A DNA stretch of 64,000 bases from Cymbomonas tetramitiformis. Its lineage: Eukaryota > Chlorophyta > Pyramimonadophyceae > Pyramimonadales > Pyramimonadaceae. Both the position numbers and the translations under genes were made by a program. Location: NCBI GenBank assembly GCA_001247695.2, contig LGRX02010010.1, positions 1 through 64,000 of the forward strand, given 5' to 3'. The notes beneath the pieces are model-generated. The model was not told the DNA's origin, searched no databases, and saw nothing but the letters and a program-made list of their open reading frames with translations. Positions 1-10,174 of the stretch are shown piece after piece. How positions within the stretch are numbered: position 1 is the first letter of the stretch; each line of letters begins with the position of its first letter.

Positions 1-298
1 TAATAATAAAACATTTACGTCGATGAGTAAGGCAACGCCTTCGGAACGATCTACTCGAGTCTGTTCCCCTCATACATGACAGTCTGCAAAGGCAGGAAGC
101 ATTCCACAAAGCATGGAAGCATGGGTGACAAGGCACTAATGTGAACGTGTCTGCCACCAACGTCGGAAAAAACATCAGCAAGTCGTGGAGCTGATGCACG
201 ATGGAGATGGAGGCGGAGTGGGCGGCGGTGGTGACGAAGTGAAAAACCCAGGGGTGCTCCGGCCCCTGGGCTGGTGGTGCCCCCGCAGGGCCGGGGCC
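1..298. other. Host-type non-coding stretch
   Basis: No convincing gene is seen. The last 60 bases are GC-rich with short inverted stretches of GGCCCC and GGGGCC type, and they run into the 3' end of the minus-strand ORF at 299-1156. Confidence 0.5.
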
Positions 299-1156
299 CT
301 ACGGGGCCCCAGCCCCTTGGGGGCTGGGGGGAGGGTGGGGGTTCACATAGCTGCCTAGCACTTCCCTTGCGACCTTTACAACCTCGGATTCTTTTCTATT
401 CTTCGTGCAGAGTTCCTGAATGCTGGGTGCTTCATCTATGGTGCCACTCTCAGGCAGGACTCCCGTTTCATGTAGTATGCATCTTTCCCTTGCATGACGC
501 CTACACATCCTGGACAGTTTTTTCAAAAGTGTCTTTACCCCACGGTGTGGGACACCGATCCCTTTGAGCACCTTGCCGAAGCCTTCTGGTAAATATCCCA
601 TGAGGGCCAGTTCCTCCGGCCATTCCACTGCATTAAGGAAGGGAGTTCCTCCTGCATTCATGTGCTCACCGTCCAAGTGTGCTCCGGGGTATTGGCTTTG
701 TTGCTCCACATTATTCCTGCCCCCAACCCACGGGCATAATCGAGGTGGCAACAGACAGTCTCTCTCACTAAGGGCTTGCTTAATCATATCAGGATGCAGG
801 CCCGTTTCTTTGAGCAATTTGGGGGTAATCTTTTTATGCGGGACTACATTTATGAACCATTGAAGCAGCTTGTATTGCAGTTTTTCATTATCAAGTTTCT
901 TACTGACAGGGCATCCCATGCTCTCACTATCTATGGACATTATGACCACATCTGAGTACTTATCTTTGTAACATCCCTCCCCTGGCATTGTGTAGGGTCC
1001 TTTACTTGACCAGTAGTCATGTGGGATGAAGGGTATGGTTCCCCTTGGGTATTTGAAGATTAATTTGAAGCCTTTCCCTGTCCACTTTTTGAGGTTCTTT
1101 GGAGATAATGGTAGAATCCAGATTCCCTCGAATCCCTCCGAAGTCTTGCTCCGAAG
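299..1156 (-). CDS. Unrecognised ORF, probably a partial gene or exon
   Basis: The minus-strand frame is open from the stop at 1157-1159 down to 299, about 285 codons, although the first ATG lies only at 988 (229 residues from there). The stretch before that ATG has protein-like composition (for example WILPLSPKNLKKW), so the true start or a splice acceptor is likely upstream. I do not recognise the family. The C-terminal end is Pro/Gly-rich and coincides with GC-rich simple sequence, so the natural end may be an exon border. It could be a host gene exon or a transposon ORF. Confidence 0.35.
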   Translation of the reverse strand, partial: LRSKTSEGFEGIWILPLSPKNLKKWTGKGFKLIFKYPRGTIPFIPHDYWSSKGPYTMPGEGCYKDKYSDVVIMSIDSESMGCPVSKKLDNEKLQYKLLQWFINVVPHKKITPKLLKETGLHPDMIKQALSERDCLLPPRLCPWVGGRNNVEQQSQYPGAHLDGEHMNAGGTPFLNAVEWPEELALMGYLPEGFGKVLKGIGVPHRGVKTLLKKLSRMCRRHARERCILHETGVLPESGTIDEAPSIQELCTKNRKESEVVKVAREVLGSYVNPHPPPSPQGAGAP

Positions 1157-1604
1157 CTAATTTTCTGTCTTGACAAAGACTCTCCAACCTCAGCTATCAC
1201 GCTCATGTATTATACAGCAGTCGTCGCTCTGGCCATCAACGATTACGCCAGCGCGCCGGCCACCACATCAGCAACAACGCGCCAGGTCGCAACATGTCAC
1301 CGTTGATGCCAACGAAGCAGTACGTCATCATGTGCCAGGAGGCACGACGTACCTGCTGAGACACCCAGAATAGGGGGGTCTGATTTCGATGAGAATAAGA
1401 GGAGTAGCGAACTATTAGGGAAATTAGTGAGTGGATGTGACATTGCATGAGCGAACAGTTGTGGAAAATAATCTGTGAGCTCAGAGGAGAGAATAAAGAA
1501 AGGCAACAGAGTTGGCCTCTCGGACTTGGGCAGCAAATGATATAACTCTTGCTGTCTGGGTTTATGTTAAATAGTATATCTGAATATATGATATGATTCC
1601 TCAA

Positions 1605-2284
1605 TGTCCATTACCCGGCCTTAGGTACATCCCGGTGTACCTAATTTCGCTTTTACTTTTGACGCCGTGGGGAGCCAAATTATTATCCGGAGGTCGTATG
1701 GCACATAAATATTGTTGATTACCTGTCCCTTATGGTCTTCAATCACTTAGTTGGTGGTAGTTGGATCATTACGATGGTATTGGCGAGTGGTTTATCTTGG
1801 CGATTTTCAGAAATTCGAAAATTATGAAATTCGAAAATATTTAGGTACATCCCTTAGGTACATCCCTCTATTTTATTCATTACGCCATCGTTGGCATACG
1901 TAAGCATATATATTAAGGTATGATGCTTTTCTACCTCTCTTAAAGCATTTATGACAGGAGGGATATACACTCAATCGAAAAATTGTGGCTTCATTAGAAC
2001 AGTCATTTAACACACATGAAAGACATATTTTTTGAAAGACAAATGTTTTTTTTCAAAAAAAGCGGATTGATGCAACTTCCCTCGAACAATATGATATATA
2101 TATATCGGATCGTATGAGGGCGTGCGATAGTTTCCCATGTCCCTGACCGAGTTGGTAATCGGGTGGTCGATATAGTGCTTGAAACGGACCGATATCGACG
2201 TCTAAATAGGCGATATGCTTAGGTACATCGGGATGTACCATGGAGCTCTTAGGTACATCCCTGTGTACCTCCGGGTAATGGACA
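1605..2284. mobile_element. 680 bp MITE-like element with 14 bp TIRs and TCAA duplication
   Basis: TGTCCATTACCCGG at 1605-1618 is repeated as its perfect reverse complement at 2271-2284. TCAA lies directly outside both ends (1601-1604 and 2285-2288), as a target-site duplication would. The TIRs continue imperfectly into palindromic GGTACATCC / GGTGTACC sequence, which also recurs inside near 1842-1862 and 2219-2240. No transposase ORF is present, so it is non-autonomous. The superfamily is not assigned; a 4 bp duplication does not fit Tc1, Harbinger or hAT types well. Confidence 0.7.
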
Positions 2285-2376
2285 TCAAGATAATAGAGGA
2301 TAATAGTTTACTCCTGGGAATTTGTACTAGGGTGTATCGCGAGTCAGACGAGAGACAGACGTGTCAGAGTGACGAG

Positions 2377-2520
2377 TGACAGCACTGATGACAGTCACCA
2401 GTATGACCGAGAGGTATGACGAGGGTGACTGACAGAATATGACTTTTGTGACAGCACTGATGACAGTCACTAGTATGACCGAGAGGTATGACGAGGGTGA
2501 TTGACAACATGTGACTTTTG
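2377..2520. repeat. Tandem repeat, two copies of 72 bp
   Basis: Two near-identical 72 bp units start at 2377 and 2449 (each begins TGACAGCACTGATGACAGTC). There are only a few substitutions between them. No coding role is visible. Confidence 0.8.
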
Positions 2521-3071
2521 AACATCTGCAACCACAGCAGATCAGGTTGAGAGAATTGGTGGTAAACCAATCCAGAAATGGTGGGAACCATTTAATATTC
2601 AAGCCGCCAAACAGAACTGGAGGGAAACCAGGAGAGCCTCAGTTCTTGCCACATCATCAGATCTATGAATATTCAGCAAATCAGAGCAGAGATCATTGTA
2701 TGAATGGCAGCTGCAGCCCAAGGGCTAAATGCCAAGACAGGCCATCGGACTGGTGACCATGAAGTGACTGAGCAATGTGACTGTCGAATCCGAAGTGATC
2801 TGAGGGGATTCGAGTCGACATGTTACTACTTAAAGAGCTGAACAAGCTCTCATGTCAGTTTTTTTAATTAGTTACACATTGGCACCAACCTCTGGTGTCT
2901 TGTAACCTCAAACAGTAAAAGTTAAACCGAAATATCCGAAATATCCGAAATATCCGACATTACCCAAAGTCATCCGATATCACCCTATGGTCTCTGCACC
3001 ATATATATTACCTGTAAGTAGTGTTTGCTTACATACCTGTGAGATTGGTTCAGTCCTCACAACCGAACAAC

Positions 3072-3089
3072 TGGTATCAGCGTGGTCGT
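3072..3089 (+). mobile_element. Possible LTR retrotransposon primer-binding site
   Basis: TGGTATCAGCGTGGTCG resembles the TGGTATCAGAGC primer-binding site used by many LTR retrotransposons (initiator tRNA-Met). It follows an ...ACCGAACA end such as LTRs have, and TGTTACTACTT at 2820 could be the matching LTR start. No second LTR, reverse transcriptase or integrase of this type is found downstream, so at most this is a scar. The Gln-rich ORF at 3729 would lie where gag is expected. Confidence 0.3.
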
Positions 3090-3239
3090 GGTTCACGACT
3101 GTCGTTGGTACTTGCGTTCTGCAACCCACTGTACCAACACAATTTTTACTAGCAATTTCCGCCTTTGGGCGACAGAATCTTACCCTGCTCAACAGCACGA
3201 CTTGTTCTCTTGAGAACACCACGTATCCGCATAATTATA

Positions 3240-3728
3240 TCGATTCTGTATAATGACGACTTCGCGACTTCAAAAATTGCCTTAAACCAGCGACCTTTTC
3301 TCTCCGGCGACCTTTCCGCAGAAATCTTCGCGTAACGGTGGAATTTTAGTTTGAATCGACAAATTTTCGCCGGACAAGTCTTGGCAGTTTTTGTAACGAC
3401 AGCAATCGTACGACAGTATCTGGATGACAACGAGCTCAGCACCGTATTTTGGTGCCTTTCTTTCTCGTACGGTGATCTTTCCGCGCAATTTGTCCCTTGG
3501 TGGCGAATTCGTGCGAAATTTAACGACTACTGATACCTCTAGCTTGCTGCCGTTTCCGTGCGCAAGGCTAGAGGCGTAATCGACAGCAGCAGCGGTTTGT
3601 TGCGAAAGAAATCTTCTTTTCCAAGCAACCTTTCCGCGAGATTCATTTTTGCCGGCTGTTTTTACCGGTGATTAATCACATTTTAGCCGAATTTATCGCC
3701 GGAACGCGGCTGCTGCGACAGTACCGCA
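3240..3728. other. Non-coding stretch before the Gln-rich ORF
   Basis: No gene is supported. It contains scattered near-repeats of a short motif of the form CGACCTTTCCGC (around 3290-3315 and 3628-3640). If the retrotransposon reading is right this would be an untranslated leader. Confidence 0.3.
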
Positions 3729-4379
3729 ATGATGATGGGCGACAATTTAAATAACTACGGAACATATCAGCCTGTCACTGGTGCGAGCGTTTCTCCGCAA
3801 CCAGTGACGTCTTTTGGGCCGGCGGTGTCGGATTTGGGCGCCCACTTCGGGGTCCCGCCGCCCTTCGTACCACAAACAGCTGGCTTTCCGCTGTTCCAGT
3901 ACGACTGCAATGGGCAATTTGCTACGCAGCCCCCAGGAGCCGTTTTTGACGCGGGAATCGTGATGACGCCGCAGCAGCAAATTCTTCACCAACAGCAATT
4001 ACAGTTCGTACACCACCAGCAGCGACTGGAATTACAGCGGCAAATGCTTTGGCAACAACAGCAACCGCGCCAGCACCAGCTGCAGCCGAGGTCACTGTGG
4101 CAAACGCAGGTGCCGGCTGCCCCGCTTGCACTGGGACCCGTGTCCCCGGTCCCTTTCAGTGCCCTCACGCCGTGGCCTACACCTGCTTTCCTTGCTGCAG
4201 GATCTGCCAGCCCTGAGGGGGGGGGGAGGAGAACCGGCACCCGTAGGACCCCTGTTGCCAGTGTGAGTCGCAGCTCAGCGCTGGCTCCTGTGCGGTGTCC
4301 CCTGCTGTTTTCTTTACTAACGACACGCAGAGCGGCGCTTCTTGGCTACTATCCCATGGTCCTTGTGGGAGGACCATAA
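3729..4379 (+). CDS. Gln/Pro-rich low-complexity protein
   Basis: A 216-residue frame starts at ATG 3729. Residues about 80-135 are strongly Gln-rich (runs such as PQQQILHQQQLQF), then Pro/Ala-rich. A G-run at 4219-4228 lies inside the frame, so the C-terminal 50 residues could be out of frame with the original protein. No enzymatic motif is seen. Its position after a putative primer-binding site suggests a gag-like remnant, but a host low-complexity protein is equally possible. Confidence 0.4.
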   Translation: MMMGDNLNNYGTYQPVTGASVSPQPVTSFGPAVSDLGAHFGVPPPFVPQTAGFPLFQYDCNGQFATQPPGAVFDAGIVMTPQQQILHQQQLQFVHHQQRLELQRQMLWQQQQPRQHQLQPRSLWQTQVPAAPLALGPVSPVPFSALTPWPTPAFLAAGSASPEGGGRRTGTRRTPVASVSRSSALAPVRCPLLFSLLTTRRAALLGYYPMVLVGGP

Positions 4380-5385
4380 TCGATCATGGCCCTCCCACAA
4401 GGACCAATGTTGCAAGAATTTAATTGGGCATTGGTTCGGATCTAGAAGGCGCGCCCAATGATTTTTAGTATCAATGGGACATATATTAATTACTTCGATG
4501 CTTGGTCCGGCCTGGATCCACCCAATATACCCATGGCGTTCGCATTTGCGACAAGTACCCTCAACTTTTTTAGATTGCATTTTTTTAAATTCAAAAAGGC
4601 ACAAAAAGATACGATATCTTCACTAATTTTTTGGGAATAGTATGTGCAGGCTACACCTGCATCCATGCGATCATATCGATCTTATACACATGTCCCCATC
4701 ATATTTGGGTCATACGTCATGTTGGAGTGCATATATTGGCCATGATCTCTAATGCTTATTAACAACCGTACACCTTTTTAGTCGGTTTTTTAGCCGGAAT
4801 GGGATAATCGGTGCAAACATGACCCATTATCCACGATGCCCGCTAGAGTGCATTCACAGTGTGGTAGGAGCGTATGGTGCTTAAACTTTTGAAGTATATC
4901 CATAAAATGATTTTTTGAAAGCTTAACATAAGCCATATGGGCAAGTATGTGAGCGATGTGCACTCGTTAGCTTGACGCGAAGTGAAAATTAGAAGTGCAA
5001 AAATCACAAAATCCTTATTTCACCCGCCACGGTAAACGAGTGCCCAGATGGCGACTAGAGTGTGGACTATTTAACTAAGTTTTCATATTTGGTCATAAAC
5101 TCGAGGTGTGCGACCATGAGCGGCCAACACCGCGCACCATGCAACCGCTAGGACGCTTAAAGACTATGGTCCTTGTGGGAGGACCATCTTTTTTTCAACG
5201 ATTTCGATAAAAAAACATATCAAAAGCGCACCCTTTAAGCACGCCCCTCTAGCACACGCGTGGACGATCCTGTAGGGGAAATTATTCAATTGACTCATAA
5301 ATATGATGCCAAAAGCACATATACGCCTCAAAGATCCATGTGGCACTCATAATAGTCATCGCGCGTTGGTCCTTGTGGGAGGACC
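4358..5385. repeat. Dispersed hairpin repeat GGTCCTTGTGGGAGGACC
   Basis: The 18 bp hairpin (stem GGTCCT/AGGACC) occurs at 4358-4375, 5168-5185 and 5368-5385, plus a near-perfect inverted copy at 4386-4405. The spacing suggests ends of small nested non-autonomous elements. The DNA between copies (4406-5167 and 5186-5367) holds no supportable gene and is AT-rich. Confidence 0.6.
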
Positions 5386-5844
5386 ATGAATTTGGATAGT
5401 AGCCATTCTGATCCAGCGATCTTGTCAGCATTGTTGGCCTCAGAATCTTGCCCAAAAGTGGGGGATTGGGTCCCCACACCAACAGGGACCGCCGGAGGCC
5501 CTGGCCAAATTTCTACGATGTCAGCAGTTGAGGCCAGCGCAGTGACGTCTTGCCCGAAGATGGGGGATAGGGTCCCCATAGCAACAAGGGCCGCCGGAGG
5601 CCCTGGCCAAATTTCTGCAACACCAGCGGCAGGGGCTAGCGTAGCAGTATCTTGCCCAAAGATGGGGGATCGGGTCCCCATAGCAACAGGGGCCGCCGGA
5701 GGCCCTGGCCAATTTCTTGCGACATCAGCCGTAGGGGCCAGCGTGGAGGCACCTTGCCCAAAGGTGGGGGATCGGGTCCCCACACCAACAGGGGCCGCCG
5801 GAGGCCCTGGCCAATCTCCACTGGATACAGGCGCAGTCAGGTAA
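5386..5844 (+). CDS. Repeat ORF built on four 102 bp units
   Basis: The ORF (152 residues) contains 34-residue repeats with a core like CPKVGDWVPTPTG...AGGPGQ. Units start at 5447, 5549, 5651 and 5753, exactly 102 bp apart, so the repeat keeps frame. The minus strand is open across the same repeats, so the coding strand is uncertain. It may be a coding minisatellite of a host gene or plain satellite DNA that happens to be open. Confidence 0.35.
   Translation: MNLDSSHSDPAILSALLASESCPKVGDWVPTPTGTAGGPGQISTMSAVEASAVTSCPKMGDRVPIATRAAGGPGQISATPAAGASVAVSCPKMGDRVPIATGAAGGPGQFLATSAVGASVEAPCPKVGDRVPTPTGAAGGPGQSPLDTGAVR
5447..5815. repeat. 102 bp minisatellite, about 3.6 copies
   Basis: Units begin CTTGCCCAAA or CTTGCCCGAAG at 5447, 5549, 5651 and 5753. 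Unit-to-unit identity is high in the first 65 bases and lower in the rest. The period is a multiple of three. Confidence 0.85.
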
Positions 5845-6084
5845 CTAGGGAGCAGTTCGTCACCAGCAAGCTCAACGACGAAGAGGTTGGACGAGCTCAG
5901 GGCCAAGATGAAACGAAAAACAGAGGCCCGCCTGGCAGCAGCAGCAGCAGCCAGTAGTAGCTCCCCAGCAAGCGCCTCGCCAGAACAGCCACGCACGAAA
6001 CATACATTTAAGGGTACCACAGAATATCCAAATAATTGTACTAATATTATCTGCCTGCATAATAACAATGTTGCACATCCCCGA

Positions 6085-6903
6085 TCATAAATCGTTAGCT
6101 ATGATCCATCCCCCGAGCCCATCGGTTGTACTGTCGAGTTCATCCTGTTGAAGTGTTCTTCTCGTAAAGGTCATGCGCTGGCTTACTTTGGCAAATAGAC
6201 TTTCTTCACGGAGAACCGGGTTGAAATAGGAGCGACCAGAGCGCAAATATCTATCAACAACGAGTATTAAGCGTGCAGCCAGCCCGCAAGTCTTGTATAC
6301 ATCGGGGAAACGATTTAGAATTCTATCGGTTGCCGGCGAGTTTGATAAGCTATCGATCGCCCACACCCCAGCGTTTGACAGGTCATCGTAACGGAGCAAC
6401 ACACTGATATTTACCAACGGAACATTGGGCACATGGAGCATGGAAACGAATGGGGAACAAGTATCATCGCCACATCGAATCTGCCATTCCAAAATGGGAA
6501 GTGAAGATGTTTCTGAACTGTTAGTCGAATTGAACCTCACATGTAGAACATTTTCGTGGATGGACTCGGGCAGTGGCGTTAACAGCATCGTGTCGAGCGC
6601 GAACATTTTGAGGTGGTCCGCAATTAATTTCGGAGACATGCACATTCCGCGAGGTGCCACCATTTCAAGATACTTTTGATGATAAATGCTCTGTAGGCGT
6701 AGCAGGGAGACGTGGGCTCGATTAATTAAAAGACTAAGGTTGGCGTCCTCCATGAAAAAAATGTGGGCGGTAAGAAGAGAACGGGTGATAGCGTTGCCGC
6801 AAGGGACTAGCCCAACACTTAGCGCGGGTTGCGCACGCTCGATTGTTGTATCGTTGAACCGTACGCAGACACATCTTATTCGGCACAGATTCCCGAGATA
6901 CAT
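6085..6903 (-). CDS. Hypothetical protein, 272 residues
   Basis: A long minus-strand frame opens at ATG 6903 and ends at 6085. Composition is globular and not repeat-derived, with several hydrophobic stretches (for example RLILVVDRYL). I do not recognise the family. It is the best single-exon gene candidate in the host-type DNA, but it could be the last exon of a longer gene because the frame starts in a short AT-rich context with no obvious promoter. Confidence 0.5.
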   Translation of the reverse strand: MYLGNLCRIRCVCVRFNDTTIERAQPALSVGLVPCGNAITRSLLTAHIFFMEDANLSLLINRAHVSLLRLQSIYHQKYLEMVAPRGMCMSPKLIADHLKMFALDTMLLTPLPESIHENVLHVRFNSTNSSETSSLPILEWQIRCGDDTCSPFVSMLHVPNVPLVNISVLLRYDDLSNAGVWAIDSLSNSPATDRILNRFPDVYKTCGLAARLILVVDRYLRSGRSYFNPVLREESLFAKVSQRMTFTRRTLQQDELDSTTDGLGGWIIANDL

Positions 6904-7262
6904 ACATAACGGTTCATTGGAATGGTCAGGTCTGAAAGGAATCTATGTCCCGAAAGATTTTTAACAAGACGTTGTTCGGAAGATGCATTACGTGTCGAAA
7001 AAAATGACGTTTATCCATTACTTTAACCTCTTAAATTTTGAAACAGCCGAAGGTCGTGGGACGGTAACCCCGTTGATACACAGCCTGTCAGTCCGATCAT
7101 GCCCTGGGGATGTAAGAGCAGTTCGTCTATCCACTGAGAAGTGTGACAATCATATACGATTGTCAAGCTCTGGCGTTAGCTTAGCACGATTGTCAAAACC
7201 GTGTGTATTGATAGACATAAATAAGACACCAACTTATCATATATCATTCCAAACGAAAAACC

Positions 7263-7742
7263 ATGAGCCGGACCCGCCTATGCCTCATCTGCGCGTTGGA
7301 CCGACAAATTTACTTTGAATCGATTCTCCAAGGCATCCTAATCGAAAAACCACGAACAAGCAAGGTGTGCATGTGTCACTGGCGGTATACAAATGAGCAG
7401 ATGTCATCACCACAGAACAATAGGCAAGCAAACGCGGATAATGAGAACGCAGAAGAATCACGCAGCATGCCATATCTGTGTTATGGGAACTACGTCGATG
7501 TCGGCGAATGGGTTGACTATGATTTCGAACCGTTCCACGGGTACGGTAGTCGCGATAATGGTAGCCACTTCGACCAGAACAATAGGCAAGCAAACGCGGA
7601 TAATGAGAACGCAGAAGAATCGCGCAGCATGCCATATCTGTTTTATGGGGACTTCAACGATGTCGGCGAATGGGTTGACTATGATTTCGAACCGTCCCAC
7701 GGGTACGGTAGTAGCAATAATGGTAGCCACTTCGAGTACTAA
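7263..7742 (+). CDS. Small protein with two 54-residue direct repeats
   Basis: The 159-residue frame contains two nearly identical 54-residue units, each starting NNRQANADNENAEESRSMPY and ending in GYGS..NGSHF. The repeat unit is 162 bp (about 7414-7575 and 7576-7737), in frame, with mostly conservative changes, which argues for coding. No known domain is recognised. An ATG just before the first repeat is an alternative start. Confidence 0.5.
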   Translation: MSRTRLCLICALDRQIYFESILQGILIEKPRTSKVCMCHWRYTNEQMSSPQNNRQANADNENAEESRSMPYLCYGNYVDVGEWVDYDFEPFHGYGSRDNGSHFDQNNRQANADNENAEESRSMPYLFYGDFNDVGEWVDYDFEPSHGYGSSNNGSHFEY

Positions 7743-7849
7743 GCTAGCAGTATAAAATAGCCTATATATATATAAAGACTTAAGACATATGTATAAGTAA
7801 TGTGACGTTGCAAACAAAAACAAATAGTATACACAAACGTGTATATTTC

Positions 7850-8215
7850 CTAGCGAGCTTGACAATTGCACGTTGCGATATCATCATGTGCATCAGGATC
7901 AAAACCCCTCATATCTTGAATATAGTCCATTGGAACCGCCATTGTCACCGGGGTAAGTGCGCTAGCCACTTCTTGCGTCAGAGTAGTAGCATACCGATGC
8001 GCATCCAATAGTTCGAAATACCACATATCCCGAGTTTCGCGAATGAACCTCCACTTGGCATAAGAGGGGTCATGCCTATGGAGCATCGTAGGATCGACGA
8101 ACACTTGTTCCTCACGAGATAGAAACCAAGTCCAGGATTGGGACACACGACATTTTTGTAAATCGATGTGCATACGTTCAAGCTCAAACATTGTTTCTAC
8201 AATGGCCTGATTCAT
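7850..8215 (-). CDS. Hypothetical protein, 121 residues
   Basis: Minus-strand frame from ATG 8215 to 7850. It has plausible globular composition with Trp- and Asp-rich patches (SQSWTWFLSREEQVFVDP). No family is recognised. It lies next to the palindrome array at 8.3-8.6 kb. Whether it is a real gene is uncertain. Confidence 0.4.
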   Translation of the reverse strand: MNQAIVETMFELERMHIDLQKCRVSQSWTWFLSREEQVFVDPTMLHRHDPSYAKWRFIRETRDMWYFELLDAHRYATTLTQEVASALTPVTMAVPMDYIQDMRGFDPDAHDDIATCNCQAR

Positions 8216-8304
8216 ATTGGAGGTGTAATGGACGTTCTCGCCAGCAAGGTTTTGAATGCGAAAATATATGATTAGAACACGCTATTCAACTTCATAAATA
8301 GGCG

Positions 8305-8590
8305 CTAGGTCCGACCCCCCCTTACTCGCGTGTGACAATCGTATACGATTATCAAGCGTTTGCGTTAGGTCCGACCCCCCCTTACTCACGTTTGACAATC
8401 GTATACGATTGTCAAGCTTTTGGTTAGGTCCGACCCCCCTTACTCACGTGTGACAATCGTATACGATTGTCAAGCTTTTGCGTTAGTAGGTTCGTCTTCC
8501 TGACTCACGTTTGACAATCGTATACGATTGTCAAGCTCTGGCGTTAGGTTCGTCTCCCTGACGCACGTTTGACACTCGTATACGACTGGG
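8305..8590. repeat. Array of five 59-60 bp repeats, each with a long perfect palindrome
   Basis: Each unit carries GACAATCGTATACGATTGTC, which is its own reverse complement and extends by two more paired bases in most copies, followed by a GTTAGGTCCGACCCCCC-type spacer. Palindromes are centred near 8343, 8403, 8461, 8522 and 8580; the first and last are degenerate. A diverged solitary copy lies at about 7142-7168. Spacers are conserved, so this is not a CRISPR array. Confidence 0.85.
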
Positions 8591-8985
8591 CCATACCCCC
8601 TGAGTCCCTGGTTAGGGGGGGAGGGGGGAGTCGGTGTATGACGTTGACAGGGCGTCATGTGTCATCGGTCATCGCGCGTCACTGTTAAGTATGGGAAAAT
8701 ATGCTTACAATATAGTTTATCGCGTTACATCCGTTAAGTGTGGGCTTAATTAAGTATGGCGACCCTAATCCTGCGTCGATTTAGTCGCGACGGGCAGAGG
8801 GCGGGCTGGGCCCGCCCGCCCCCCGGCCGCCCGCCCGCCCGCCTGCCCGCCACACTTTCCGTCCATCTATCCTATCTCGTCTGTCGTCTCCCTCTGAAGA
8901 TTCTCTCAAAAAGTTGTATAAATAATTAGTAATACTTATTCCCAAGAAAAACATTAAGGATTTTATTCCCGATTCTCGTTTCTTT
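8591..8985. other. Non-coding stretch with GC-rich simple sequence
   Basis: No gene is seen. 8795-8853 is a nearly pure G/C tract made of GCCCGCCC repeats. The rest is AT-rich. Confidence 0.6.
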
Positions 8986-9813
8986 TTATTCCTGCGGAAT
9001 CATTTTCCCGGGGTCGGGTGCCTCCGCCGTGAAGCCCGTACTGCCGATAAAGTCCGCGAAAGTACGAGTGACGGGTGGTGGCATGAAATGGTGGGAGTCG
9101 GGCTGACCCGTCCACTCCTCCCCGGAGCTCACAGCAGACCACGCGGCGAGGGAAGGCTTAGCCGCCACGGACACCACCGGCATGTCGGCGGTGAAGGTGT
9201 TGATGTTGAGGTGGACGGCGGTGTCGGCGTGTCTCGCGATGTCTGCGTACTCGTCGACGGCGGACACAAGGCACTCCCCGTCGTCCTCGCAGAAAGAGCA
9301 CGCGGAAATGTCGGCGATGATGTCGGGCTTGCCCCCCGCAATAACACAGAGCGCGCCGAACTCTTCGGCGTTGCTCTCGTTAATTGCCTGTTGGAAACGG
9401 GCGGCGAGGACGGAGTTCTCGGCCTCGCCTCGCTGGAGAACGAGTAAGCTGATAACCCATTCCTCGTCCCGCCGTTCGGGCAGTCACGGTGCCGAGTGGC
9501 GGGCGCGCCCCTTCGCGCACATCGCATTTTGGCAATACGGGATGGTGTCACCGGTGTCGCGGTGGAGTGTCACCTTCTTCGAAGTTCCCTGCGCGGCCAA
9601 TTCCTTCCAACGGCAAGGGGTTTGGCAGCGAATCTGGTCTTCATCATGCGGTCCGGCTTGTCCGCACGCGGGGTGTAGCCGCGAGGCGAAGGCGTGGACC
9701 CGTCGGATGCGGTGAACGGGCGGCCAATTGCCGTTTGAGGTCGAGCACCATTGTCCGTAAGCGTCCGCGAGGGCGGTGTCGGGTTCGCCGGCGGCGTCCT
9801 CGCCGCGCTCCAT
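8986..9813 (-). pseudogene. Host-type ORF interrupted by one in-frame TGA
   Basis: One minus-strand frame runs from ATG 9813 to the stop at 8986 with a single in-frame TGA at 9484-9486. Upstream there are 109 codons with a Cys cluster (PYCQNAMC); downstream about 165 codons with CSFCEDDGEC and a globular C-terminal part. Codon use is strongly GC-rich in the third position across both halves, which supports one coding unit. It could be a nonsense-mutated gene or a two-exon gene with a short intron around the stop. The family is not recognised. Confidence 0.45.
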
Positions 9814-9868
9814 GAAATGTCGACCGTGCGAGTACAGTAAAACGCGGTCTATAAGAACATCGACCCAT

Positions 9869-10174
9869 AAGAACCTAGCCGCTAGCTTTTGTCGTAAATC
9901 GTTAAGAATGTCTTAAGAAGCTAGCCGCTAGGACGAATTTGACCCGCCATTCAAAATGATGCATATTAAGAAGCTGAAACCGCTAAAGAGGCCTGTGACA
10001 ATAATTCTGAAAACTGCCAATTTAAGAAGCCACAACGCTAGATTATGATACTGTGTCAAATCTACCGATTTGATATAGTAAATATTTACTACCGACCGTA
10101 ATATTTACTATCATGTAACAATTTGGCGCTGTCACGACTGCTGAGGCCACTTCTTGTCGAGAATCAACTGCCCG
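9869..10174. other. Degenerate short repeats next to Element 1
   Basis: A motif of the form TTAAGAAGCTAGCCGCTAG recurs in decaying form near 9869, 9914, 9968 and 10021, about 50 bp apart. Around 10,075-10,115 there is an AT-rich inverted repeat (TAGTAAATATTTACTA). No gene is seen. The sequence does not match the polymerase gene that flanks the other end of Element 1. Confidence 0.5.

Noticed and set aside
299..988. Tyrosine recombinase or transposase in the first host ORF
   Set aside because: No catalytic residue pattern could be identified; left as unrecognised.
4458..5346. Short frames between the hairpin repeats
   Set aside because: AT-rich, low-complexity, no start context or conservation.
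8305..8590. CRISPR-like array of repeats and spacers
   Set aside because: The spacers are as conserved as the repeats, the palindromes are too symmetric, and there are no cas genes; the context is eukaryotic.
9088..9868. Several overlapping GC-rich frames on both strands near 9.1-9.8 kb
   Set aside because: They shadow the minus-strand frame at 8986-9813, which has the most consistent codon usage; the others arise from high third-position GC.
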